Source: Acidobacteriota bacterium | GTDB lineage: Bacteria > Acidobacteriota > Terriglobia > Versatilivoradales > Versatilivoraceae | Direction: 5' to 3' | Length of the DNA stretch: 63,304 nt | Assembly: GCA_022826755.1 (NCBI GenBank) | Contig: JAJDUG010000001.1 | Location: 1-63,304 of the forward strand | In this document: piece after piece, positions 37,473 to 44,594 of the stretch | Numbering within the stretch: position 1 is the first letter of the stretch | Layout: every line of letters begins with the position of its first letter | Notes under the pieces: model-generated | Databases searched by the model: none | Told to the model about the DNA's origin: nothing | What the model saw: the letters and a program-made list of their open reading frames with translations, nothing else | Translations under genes and position numbers: made by a program

Positions 37473-38753
37473 ATGGAGGACACTTCGAGAGTGCTGATCC
37501 CCCGGCGGACCCTGTGGCCCTTTGTCCTGCTCACCAGTTGCTTTGCCTGGTGGGGCCTGGCCAACAACATGACCGATACGCTGCTGGCCGCTTTCAAGCG
37601 GATCATGAGCCTGTCGGATTTCCAGACCTCCTGGATACAGATCGCCTTCTACGGATCCTACTTCTGCCTGGCCCTTCCGGCCGCGCTGTTCGTCAAGAAG
37701 TGGACCTACAAGGCCGGGGTGCTCCTGGGGCTGGGGCTGTTCGTCTGTGGAGCGCTGCTCTTCTATCCGGCCAGCCAGACCATGAGCTACGCCCATTTCC
37801 TGCTGGCTCTCTACATCCTGGCGGGGGGACTGTCCATCCTGGAGACCGCCGCCAATCCCTACATCATCGCCATGGGACCGGAAGAGACCGGGACCCGGAG
37901 ACTGAATTTCGCCCAGTCCTTCAATCCCATCGGCTCCATCCTGGGGGTCTTTCTCAGCAAGTGGTTCATCCTCTCCGAGCTGAACCGGGCCGACGCAGAG
38001 GAGCGGGCCGCCATGAACCGGGAGCAGCTCGGCCGGATTCAGTCCGAGGAGCTGGCCGCGGTCATGGAGCCCTACGTGGCCGTGGCCCTGTTCCTCACCC
38101 TGATATGGATCCTCATTGCCGCCACCCGCTGGCCCAGAGCCGCCGACAGCGGCGGCGGCCTGGAGTTGGCGGCTACGGTGGGCAGGCTGATCCGGATGTC
38201 CCACTACCGTTGTGGGGTGGCCGCCCAGTTCTTCTACGTGGGCGCCCAGATCGGGGTGTGGTCCTTCACCATTCGCTACGTGATGCAGGAGTTGGGGCTG
38301 AACGAGGACCAGGCGGCCAGCTACTACCTGGCGGCGCTGATACTGTTCACCGTCTCTCGATTCATCAACACCTGGCTGATGCGCTTCCTGAGTCCGGGAG
38401 CCCTGCTGTGCCTGATGTCCCTGATTGCCATGGGCTGCACCCTGGGGGTCATTCTGGCGGGAGGCCTTGCCGGGGTCTATGCCCTGGTGGGGATATCGGG
38501 CTGCATGTCGCTGATGTTCCCCACCATTTTCGGCCTGTCGGTGCAGGGGCTCGGCCGCCACACCAAGATCGGTGGAGCCGGCCTGATCATGGCCATCCTG
38601 GGCGGAGCCGTCCTGACGGCCCTGCAGGGCCAGGTCTCCGACATGACCGGCAGCATCCGGATTGCCTACGCGGTGCCGCTGGCCTGCTTCCTGGTGACCG
38701 CCTGGTTTGGTGGAGTAGTCTGCCCCAGGGAGTTGCCGTCCACAAGACGATAA
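37473..38753 (+). CDS. MFS sugar symporter, FucP (L-fucose:H+) type
   Basis: 426-residue, 12-helix carrier. FucP family markers are TSCFAWWGLANNMTDTLLAA at the start, IQIAFYGSYFCLALPAALFV, and the helix-4 segment LSILETAANPYIIAMGP, with NFAQSFNPIGSILG after it. FucP relatives carry fucose, glucose/galactose or other monosaccharides. ATG 37473 with GGAGG five bases upstream is preferred over the in-frame TTG 37461. It is divergent from the VCBS gene, which suggests that the minus-strand cluster and this carrier serve the same sugar-containing substrate. Confidence 0.85.
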   Translation: MEDTSRVLIPRRTLWPFVLLTSCFAWWGLANNMTDTLLAAFKRIMSLSDFQTSWIQIAFYGSYFCLALPAALFVKKWTYKAGVLLGLGLFVCGALLFYPASQTMSYAHFLLALYILAGGLSILETAANPYIIAMGPEETGTRRLNFAQSFNPIGSILGVFLSKWFILSELNRADAEERAAMNREQLGRIQSEELAAVMEPYVAVALFLTLIWILIAATRWPRAADSGGGLELAATVGRLIRMSHYRCGVAAQFFYVGAQIGVWSFTIRYVMQELGLNEDQAASYYLAALILFTVSRFINTWLMRFLSPGALLCLMSLIAMGCTLGVILAGGLAGVYALVGISGCMSLMFPTIFGLSVQGLGRHTKIGGAGLIMAILGGAVLTALQGQVSDMTGSIRIAYAVPLACFLVTAWFGGVVCPRELPSTRR

Positions 38754-38756
38754 GCG

Positions 38757-38820
38757 GGAAAAGAGATACCCACGAAAGGGAAAGACGAACCACAAATGGA
38801 CACGAATGAACACAAATAAA
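38757..38820 (+). repeat. Element A copy 2
   Basis: GAAAAGAGATACCCACGAA, then an AAACCACAAATGGACACGAATGAACAC-type end. The second half repeats at 58981-59009, where it forms the start of a gene. It faces the inverted copy at 39046-39107 across the palindrome 38872-38987. Confidence 0.7.
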
Positions 38821-38871
38821 CGGCTTGACGAGTTGATCGTTTTGCAAAATTCGCAGCGGGGGTGCAGTGCT

Positions 38872-38987
38872 GGGGACGTTGTTGAATTACTGGAATAACT
38901 TTGATCAGCTGCTGCTGAATTGCTTTGATTCAACAACGTCTCCTACGCGCTCTTTACGAGTTATTCCAGTAATTCAACAACGTCCCC
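38872..38987. repeat. 29-bp perfect inverted repeat with 58-base spacer
   Basis: The left arm 38872-38900 (GGGGACGTTGTTGAATTACT ...) is the exact inverse of 38959-38987. The spacer holds a partial third copy of the arm (CAACAACGTCTCC, 38931-38943). RNA from either strand would form a long stem. It lies inside a larger imperfect inverted repeat made of element A copies. Size and symmetry suggest a MITE or REP-like element; no transposase is present. Confidence 0.75.
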
Positions 38988-39045
38988 TATTCACGTCCTT
39001 CCCGGCAACGATCCCGCTGCTGCATTTTGCAAACCCCTCAGCCGT

Positions 39046-39107
39046 TTTGGTTTTTCTTCGTGTGTCTTTGTCGTCCTTCGTGTGTCTTCGTGGATAACTC
39101 TTTCTAA
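39046..39107 (-). repeat. Element A copy 3
   Basis: Minus-strand reading is AAAGAGTTATCCACGAAGAC, two tandem CACACGAAG cores and a Lys-codon-like GAAGAAAAACC tail. It is the right-hand, inverted partner of 38757-38820 and ends 28 bases before the stop of the MFS gene. Confidence 0.7.
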
Positions 39108-39134
39108 TGCTTGCCGGTCTGAGATGAAGTTCCC

Positions 39135-40385
39135 CTATGAGCTGGAGTGTTGCGCGGCCCGAGTCCGTTTCCCCAGACCCGTCAGGGCGGCGATCAGGCC
39201 GAAAGCCAAGAAACCGCAGGCGGCCACGCTCAGCGCCAGCCGAAAGTCGCCGGTAAGGTCGGCCAGCCTGCCGGTTCCCTTTAGAAGAGCGAAGCCGATC
39301 AACTCGCTGACCAGCATGCCGCCGGCCACGATGGAGCCGAATTCGGCCATGGACTCCGAGGAGACTTCGCTGACCAGCACCGGGTACTCGGCGGCAAACA
39401 TCATGCTGGCCAGGGTATAGAGGATGGGCACCGAGACCGCCGGCCCGAACCAGAGGGTGAGGATGATGGTGGTGCCACCCAGCGGTCCCGCCAGGCACAA
39501 GATGCCCCGGTGCCACTTGCCCTCGGGCCAGAAGGACAGCAGCGTCCGGGTCGCCACGTAGGCTACGCCGTGGCCGGCAACCGCCGTGGCCGGCGACAGG
39601 GGCAGCCGCGTGAACTGGGTGGCCATGAACATGGGCAGGAAGGTGTAGAGGGTGGTGTCGGCGGCGGCGTGGAGGGAAAGCATCAGGACGATGGCCAGGG
39701 AACGGAGACGCAGCAGTTGGCCGATGCGGATGCGGTGGGGTCTTTCCAGCTCGCCCCGGGACACCTTCAGTTTGGCCAGGCTCAGCAGCAGGCCTCCCAG
39801 CAGCAGCGCTGCCCCGCAAATAACGAAGGGGGTCTGCAGAATGGTGGCGAAAGCAGGATCCCCGCTCCCGTCCGACCACTTCAACAGCTCGTTGGCCAGC
39901 AGCGGAGTCAGGATGGACGGCGCCGCCGAGGCCACCAGCATCAGAGAAAAGATGCGGCGCTTGCGGTCCGGGAAGAGCGAAATCAGGAATGCCGGGATGG
40001 CGATGCCCGAGAGCCCCAGAAAGAAGCCCATGGCCGGCATGGACACCCGGAAGGCCGGCAGAGTTCCCCCCACCCCCAGGATCAGGAAAGCGACTCCGGC
40101 CCCCACCGTGGCCAGTTCGGTCGCCCGCCGGACGCCCACGCGGCTCAGCAGCGGGCCAATGGTCAACAGGGCCGGTATGCGGCCCAGGCCGCGGGTGCCG
40201 AACAGCGTTCCGAACTGCTCGGCATTGATGGCGAAGTACTCCCTGATGCGGGTCCCGTAGACCAGCAGCATGGCCTGGCAGGAGGGCAGGGTCACCAGGC
40301 CGAGCACGAACAGGGCCAAGTATCTCCGGCGGGAGGCTGCCTTGCTGTCGGCGTCATGGGAGGGGAGGCTGTCGCCGGTTGTCAT
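39135..40385 (-). CDS. MFS transporter, unknown substrate
   Basis: 416-residue, 12-helix inner-membrane carrier. Visible are a first helix YLALFVLGLVTLPSCQAM, helix pair with RGLGRIPALLTIGPLLSRVG, the cytosolic LFPDRKRRIFSL loop between helices 4-6, and six further helices in the C-half. No subfamily motif identifies a substrate. It is flanked on both sides by repeat clusters and has no operon partner. The start at 40385 has no strong Shine-Dalgarno. Confidence 0.75.
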   Translation of the reverse strand: MTTGDSLPSHDADSKAASRRRYLALFVLGLVTLPSCQAMLLVYGTRIREYFAINAEQFGTLFGTRGLGRIPALLTIGPLLSRVGVRRATELATVGAGVAFLILGVGGTLPAFRVSMPAMGFFLGLSGIAIPAFLISLFPDRKRRIFSLMLVASAAPSILTPLLANELLKWSDGSGDPAFATILQTPFVICGAALLLGGLLLSLAKLKVSRGELERPHRIRIGQLLRLRSLAIVLMLSLHAAADTTLYTFLPMFMATQFTRLPLSPATAVAGHGVAYVATRTLLSFWPEGKWHRGILCLAGPLGGTTIILTLWFGPAVSVPILYTLASMMFAAEYPVLVSEVSSESMAEFGSIVAGGMLVSELIGFALLKGTGRLADLTGDFRLALSVAACGFLAFGLIAALTGLGKRTRAAQHSSS

Positions 40386-40530
40386 ACCTGGCTCTCTGGA
40401 AGGAAACGCTGGGGAAAGGGTTGATTCTCCTGGACCCGGAAGGTGGAGTCAACCGGTTAGCCGACCCCAGGTAGGCGAAGGCTGATGCGGTTGGGTGGTG
40501 GGTCGGCGTGGGGATTGATAGTCTTTGTGA

Positions 40531-40594
40531 TTAACATCGATGCACAGGATAGACAGGATAACCAGGAAGAGAACCTGCTGCAGGGGATGCTGAC
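40531..40594 (+). repeat. Element B copy 2
   Basis: ACATCGATGCACAGGATAGA, then CAGGATAACCAGGA and a tail GAACCTGCTGCAGG. It lies with copies 3 and 4 in a 390-base cluster in the 782-base gap 40386-41167. The rest of that gap has no gene that I can support. Confidence 0.7.
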
Positions 40595-40654
40595 TCTGGC
40601 GATGATCGGGTGGGGGATTGCGGATGCCAGGGTTGCAAGCGAGTCGTTCTCTGA

Positions 40655-40761
40655 AACATCCTGTGCATCCTGTGCATCGATGCAAAAAAACAAAGAAACA
40701 TGGATAGACAGGATGAACAGGATAACCAGCACGACACGCTCCTGCAGGCAAAGCTGACTCG
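40655..40761 (+). repeat. Element B copy 3, palindromic form
   Basis: Two inverted CAGGAT units (ATCCTGTGCATCCTGTGCAT, 40658-40677), an A-rich loop, then ACATGGATAGACAGGATGAA and a further CAGGAT, and the conserved tail ACACGCTCCTGCAGG. The arms can pair, giving a hairpin with an A-rich loop. Confidence 0.75.
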
Positions 40762-40812
40762 TGCGGTACGACACGCTCGATGCCCGGCAACTGGGGCAAG
40801 GCGGTGCATGAC

Positions 40813-40920
40813 AATAATCCTGTATATCCTGTGCATCCATGTTAATTGAAAAAAAGGAACATGGATTAGCAGGATGAACAGGATTACCAGGACGAGACGC
40901 TCCTGCACGGAAAGCGAGCT
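40813..40920 (+). repeat. Element B copy 4, palindromic form
   Basis: Inverted half ATCCTGTATATCCTGTGCAT, A-rich loop, forward half ACATGGATTAGCAGGATGAA, then the best-preserved tail (GACGAGACGCTCCTGCACGG). Same architecture as copy 3, so the hairpin-plus-tail is the repeated unit. Confidence 0.75.
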
Positions 40921-40949
40921 TGCTCGATCATCTCATCGGTCTCTCTGTC

Positions 40950-40988
40950 TATTCGTGTTCATTCGTGGTTCTTCTTTTCTTGATGAAC
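40950..40988 (-). repeat. Element A-like fragment
   Basis: Minus-strand reading AAGAACCACGAATGAACACG matches the distal half of element A copies 38757-38820 and 58952-59009. It borders the element B cluster. Confidence 0.6.
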
Positions 40989-41116
40989 CGTTCTTGATTG
41001 TATGATCCGCAGGCTAGGGCGGAGCCTTCACTAACCACAATCCACTCATCCCCCCGCCGATTCGGCGGCCGGGGCTGGAACGGGCTCCATTTCCGAGTGC
41101 CGGGTCGCGATCCGGG

Positions 41117-41122
41117 TATAAT
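41117..41122 (+). promoter_or_regulatory. TATAAT -10 box upstream of PhoD-like gene
   Basis: Perfect TATAAT 51 bases before the ATG at 41168. The best -35-like hexamer (TTCCGA, 41091-41096) is 20 bases away, so the -35 is weak. Predicted leader of about 40 bases contains AGGAGG. Confidence 0.4.
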
Positions 41123-41167
41123 CCTGTCCGGCAAATTCAGTCAGATTTCCTTCATAGGAGGTTCGCC

Positions 41168-42673
41168 ATGCGATACACACCATTCGTCACGGCCGTTGCG
41201 GCCCTTCTTTTGTTGACGGGTGGAACTCTTTCCGCCTCCGACCTCTCCATCGGCCAGGGGGTCATGGCGGGCGAGGTCACCGCCACCGGAGTGATTTTGC
41301 AGTCCCGCTTGACCCGGGGCACGGCGCTGGTGGATGGAGACCTCCCCGGCAGTCCCGGAGTGGCCCGTTTCGAGTTGTCGGCGGCAGAGGACTTTGCGGA
41401 CCCGATGCCGACCGAGTGGATGACCGCTTTGCCCCGACAAGACTTCATCGTCAAGATCCGGGTCTCGGGATTGACTCCGGCAACGCGCTACTACTACCGG
41501 CTGCGCTACGGCGTCGATCAAACAGATACCAGGCTCGGTCCCGCCGCCACCTTCAAGACCCTGGCCGGACGGGAGGGGAGCGCCGTGGTGAGCTTTGTGG
41601 TGGTGACGGGGATGAACTACGCCTTCTTCCAGGACGGTGCCCCCCAGTTCGATCGTCCCAGGTACGAAGGCCACGACAAGCCCCTGGGCTATCCGGCCCT
41701 AGCCACCATCCTGCGCATGAAGCCCGATTTCTTTGTGGGGACCGGAGACAACGTCTACTACGATCACCCGGCGGATTCCCGCGCCCGGACCCGGGCCGAG
41801 CTGCGGAAGAAATGGCACGAGCAGTTCGTGCAGCCACGGTTCATCGAGCTGTTTCGGCAGGTTCCGACCTACTGGGAGAAGGATGACCACGACCATCGCT
41901 TCAACGACTCCGACCCCCACACTCCTGTGCAGGGCTACCACGCCTGGGTGGAAGACAAGGAGAATCCGGAGCTGGCCCGACAGCCCTCCAACGCCCTGGG
42001 CATCGAGATCTTTCGAGAGCAGGTGCCGGTGGTGGATCCGGCGGACAAGGAGGCGGTGACCTACCGCACCCACCGGATCAGCCGGGAATTGCAGATCTGG
42101 CTGGTGGAGGGACGCGACTATCGCAGCCCCAACAGCATGGAGGACGGCCCTGGCAAGACCCTTTGGGGGAAGGCGCAGCTCGCCTGGCTGAAGCGAACGC
42201 TGCTGGAGTCGGACGCCCCCTTCAAGATCCTGATCGCCCCCACGGCCATGGTGGGTCCCGACGGCGCCACCAAGCGGGACAGCCACGCCAACATCGGCGG
42301 GTTTCAGCACGAGGCCGAGGAGTTTTTCAACTGGCTGGACCGAAACGGAATTCTGAAGAGGAACTTCTATCTCATCTGCGGTGACCGCCACTGGCAGTAT
42401 CACGCCGTCCACCCCAACGGCGCGGAAGAGTTCGCCTGCGGGGCCCTTTGCGATGCCAATGCCTTCGCGGCCATTTCACCCGGTGACCCGGGCTCGACCG
42501 ATCCCGAGGGCAGGATCGTCCACAAGTACACTCAGCGGGGTCAGTCCGGCGGTTTTCTGAGGGTGCGCGTTCATCCGCCGGCCGGGGAGAGGCCGGCTCA
42601 GGCCGAGTTCGCCTTCTACGACGAGCTGGGAGCGCTGCTCTACCGGACCCTGAAGTTTGCCAACCAGCCTTGA
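41168..42673 (+). CDS. PhoD-like alkaline phosphatase family protein
   Basis: 501 residues with a Sec signal peptide (PFVTAVAALLLLTGGTLSA). An N-terminal fibronectin-like domain (FIVKIRVSGLTPATRYYYRL) precedes the metallophosphatase domain. The metal-site segments are DFFVGTGDNVYYDHP, PTYWEKDDHDHRFND and, near the end, LICGDRHWQYHAVHP. PhoD enzymes are exported Ca/Fe phosphodiesterase/phosphatases that release phosphate from organic esters. AGGAGG sits at ideal spacing. The stop is 6 bases from the convergent PhyH stop. No Pho box was recognised. Confidence 0.85.
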   Translation: MRYTPFVTAVAALLLLTGGTLSASDLSIGQGVMAGEVTATGVILQSRLTRGTALVDGDLPGSPGVARFELSAAEDFADPMPTEWMTALPRQDFIVKIRVSGLTPATRYYYRLRYGVDQTDTRLGPAATFKTLAGREGSAVVSFVVVTGMNYAFFQDGAPQFDRPRYEGHDKPLGYPALATILRMKPDFFVGTGDNVYYDHPADSRARTRAELRKKWHEQFVQPRFIELFRQVPTYWEKDDHDHRFNDSDPHTPVQGYHAWVEDKENPELARQPSNALGIEIFREQVPVVDPADKEAVTYRTHRISRELQIWLVEGRDYRSPNSMEDGPGKTLWGKAQLAWLKRTLLESDAPFKILIAPTAMVGPDGATKRDSHANIGGFQHEAEEFFNWLDRNGILKRNFYLICGDRHWQYHAVHPNGAEEFACGALCDANAFAAISPGDPGSTDPEGRIVHKYTQRGQSGGFLRVRVHPPAGERPAQAEFAFYDELGALLYRTLKFANQP

Positions 42674-42679
42674 AGGCAG

Positions 42680-43531
42680 TCAGTCCATTTTCTTCTGGGA
42701 CCCGGCGGGGTGGTAGTAGGGGGCCAGCAGCAGGTGGGACTTGACCGGGTCGGCCTCGGTGCGCTGCAGCAGGTCGGCCGAGAATTCACAGCCGGGCCAG
42801 TTCTCCATGTAGGAAGGGCCGTACTGGAACTCGAGCCAGTGCTGGCTGTCCCGGCGGGGCGGCCTCAGAGCATGGGAGACGTTGTCGGTAAAGACGACTG
42901 CCGAGCCGGCCGCCAGGGGCAGATCCTGCAGGGGCGCAACCTCCTCCAGCCGGCGGCCGGCATAGGGATGGGGCAGGTGGCACTTGTGGCTTCCGGGAAT
43001 GAGGCAAAAGGCTCCATCATCCGCGGTCGTGTCGCATAGCGCAATCAGGCAGGTCACCAACAGGCAGCGGAACTCTCCCTCGGGACCGCAACGGTAGCGC
43101 GCGTATCGCCGTGGGTCGGCCTGCCCGCCCTGAGTCAAGCGACCGCGGCTTCTCATCCCTCGAATCCTTCCCCGGGAAGCAATCAGGCGAAACTGCCGTC
43201 CCCAGATGAGCCCCTGCAGGTAGCGCCGCACGGGCTCCAGGGCCATGGCGTCTTCCAGGATGCCTCCGGCTTCGATGATGTTGAGCAGCTCGAGTTCGGA
43301 ACTTTCCGTCCGGCGGCGGCTCATCGCGGGGGTGGGGGCCTGAGCCAGGTGCTCGAGGGCTTGTCGCGCCAGCTCGACCTGCCGGGGTTTCAGCACATCC
43401 GGCAGGAGGGCGTAGCCGGCGGTATCGAAGAAGTGCCGCTCCTCTATCGAGAGCGTCTGCCGGCCGCTTCCGGTCTGAAGGTCGAAGACTTCTTCCTCGG
43501 TGGGGAGGCGGGCGGTTGGAGTGGCATCCAT
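42680..43531 (-). CDS. PhyH family protein, tandem copy 2 (diverged active site)
   Basis: 283 residues. The family is recognised from LALCDTTADDGAFCLIPGSH-type strand order (LIALCDTTADDGAF, LIPGSHKCHLPHP), and the distal His in FTDNVSHALRPPRR. The usual proximal His-x-Asp is not visible: the corresponding stretch reads RGRLTQGGQADP. It may therefore not bind iron in the usual way. ATG 43531 is chosen; an in-frame TTG at 43540 is nearer to GGGAGA and could be the true start. It follows the next PhyH gene by 101 bases on the same strand. Confidence 0.75.
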   Translation of the reverse strand: MDATPTARLPTEEEVFDLQTGSGRQTLSIEERHFFDTAGYALLPDVLKPRQVELARQALEHLAQAPTPAMSRRRTESSELELLNIIEAGGILEDAMALEPVRRYLQGLIWGRQFRLIASRGRIRGMRSRGRLTQGGQADPRRYARYRCGPEGEFRCLLVTCLIALCDTTADDGAFCLIPGSHKCHLPHPYAGRRLEEVAPLQDLPLAAGSAVVFTDNVSHALRPPRRDSQHWLEFQYGPSYMENWPGCEFSADLLQRTEADPVKSHLLLAPYYHPAGSQKKMD

Positions 43532-43632
43532 GATTGACAAGCGCTTCTCCCGAAGGCCCAGCCTGAGGTGGCTGGGAGTTCAGGCCTTGCAGAAGGGTTC
43601 TTCTCTGGCGGCGCGGCCTGCCCCGCCTGGAA

Positions 43633-44457
43633 TCAGACGGCGGTGAGGCTGGCGGGCCTGTCCTCAAAAGGCACCGGTCCCTGGACCAGCTCCAGCCGGC
43701 GCGGATTGGCCCGGGACTCGAATCCGGGCGCCACCTCGGTCAGCCGCCCCCAGGCGCATTGATAGGCGGGAGCGTAGGAATAGAACAGGGTCCGCCGCAC
43801 TCTGGAGCCCCGGTTCTCCACGGCTCCGTGGGAAAGGTCCTCGGAAAAGAACACGGCGTCTCCCGCCTCGCAGGGCAGTGGCCGGACCAGCGGATGTGCC
43901 GGATCGGGAACCCGTCCCACCAGTGGATTGGGGAAGTGGCTCTTGTGGCTCCCCGGGATGACGGTAAAGCAGCCGTCCTCCACACCCACGTCGGTCAGGG
44001 CATAGGAGATCTTGATGCTGGCGCAGAGAAAGCCGTCCCGCTCGAAAGCGTACTCGCTGTAGGGCAGCATCTCGGCGTAGCCGTGGTGGAACACGAAACC
44101 TCCTCCGCCATGACGGGACATGAAGCTGGCCGCGTCCAGCCGAAAGGGTACGCCGATGGCCTCTTCCAGGTAGGGAAGGACGGCGGGCCAGTCGATCAGT
44201 TCCTCGAAAGGGCCGCCGCAGGGAAGGATGGTGCTGGAGTAGTCCGCCAAGCCCTGTTGCGGCGCCGGACCCACCTGGGCGTAGACGTTGTCCTCCTGGT
44301 ATTTCCGCGCCAGGTTTCGGGCTTCCACCTCCCGGTCGTTCAGGGCCTCCAGCCGGTCGATGCTGTCGTTCATGGCAGCCAGAATCGGCGGCGGCAGGAC
44401 CTTCCTCAGCACCACGTACCCGTTGAGATCGAAAAGGTAGCGCTCTTCAGCAGTCAC
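43633..44457 (-). CDS. PhyH family protein, tandem copy 1
   Basis: 274 residues of the phytanoyl-CoA dioxygenase family. Visible are SRHGGGGFVFHHGYAEML, ISYALTDVGVEDGCFTVIPG followed by SHKSHFPNP, and the distal His in FFSEDLSHGAVENRGSRVRR with the Arg for 2-oxoglutarate. A canonical proximal HxD is not obvious; the HGG or FHHG histidines may fill the role. Start is GTG at 44457, supported by GGAGG 5-6 bases upstream. It is the likely first gene of a two-gene PhyH operon and shares its upstream region with the divergent ATPase gene. Confidence 0.8.
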   Translation of the reverse strand: MTAEERYLFDLNGYVVLRKVLPPPILAAMNDSIDRLEALNDREVEARNLARKYQEDNVYAQVGPAPQQGLADYSSTILPCGGPFEELIDWPAVLPYLEEAIGVPFRLDAASFMSRHGGGGFVFHHGYAEMLPYSEYAFERDGFLCASIKISYALTDVGVEDGCFTVIPGSHKSHFPNPLVGRVPDPAHPLVRPLPCEAGDAVFFSEDLSHGAVENRGSRVRRTLFYSYAPAYQCAWGRLTEVAPGFESRANPRRLELVQGPVPFEDRPASLTAV

Positions 44458-44558
44458 GACGTCCTCCAGGTAACGGAATTATCGCGCGGCCTCATGGTAG
44501 CAGATTGCCGCCGGCGGCGCCAATGGCCCCTTTTATCATGCTAATGTCAAATGTATAT

Positions 44559-44587
44559 TTGAGTTATCATGTTTTTGTCGTTAGGAT
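44559..44587 (+). promoter_or_regulatory. Candidate promoter of the AAA/DUF4143 gene, possibly leaderless
   Basis: TTGAGT (44559-44564), 17-base spacer, TAGGAT (44582-44587). Each hexamer matches four of six consensus bases. Transcription would start at about 44594, one base before the ATG at 44595. A near-palindrome CAAATGTATATTTG (44548-44561) overlaps the -35 and two ATCATG copies flank it, an arrangement that could be an operator. Confidence 0.4.
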
Positions 44588-44594
44588 CTGGCTT

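Noticed and set aside
34421-38809. A 1462-codon open frame on the plus strand opposite the VCBS gene
   Set aside because: It is a mirror of a GC-rich gene with strong codon bias, lacks family motifs and overlaps the FucP-like gene in another frame.
40531-40920. CRISPR array
   Set aside because: CAGGAT units are only 9-10 bases apart and inverted within each copy; there are no spacers of uniform length and no cas genes.
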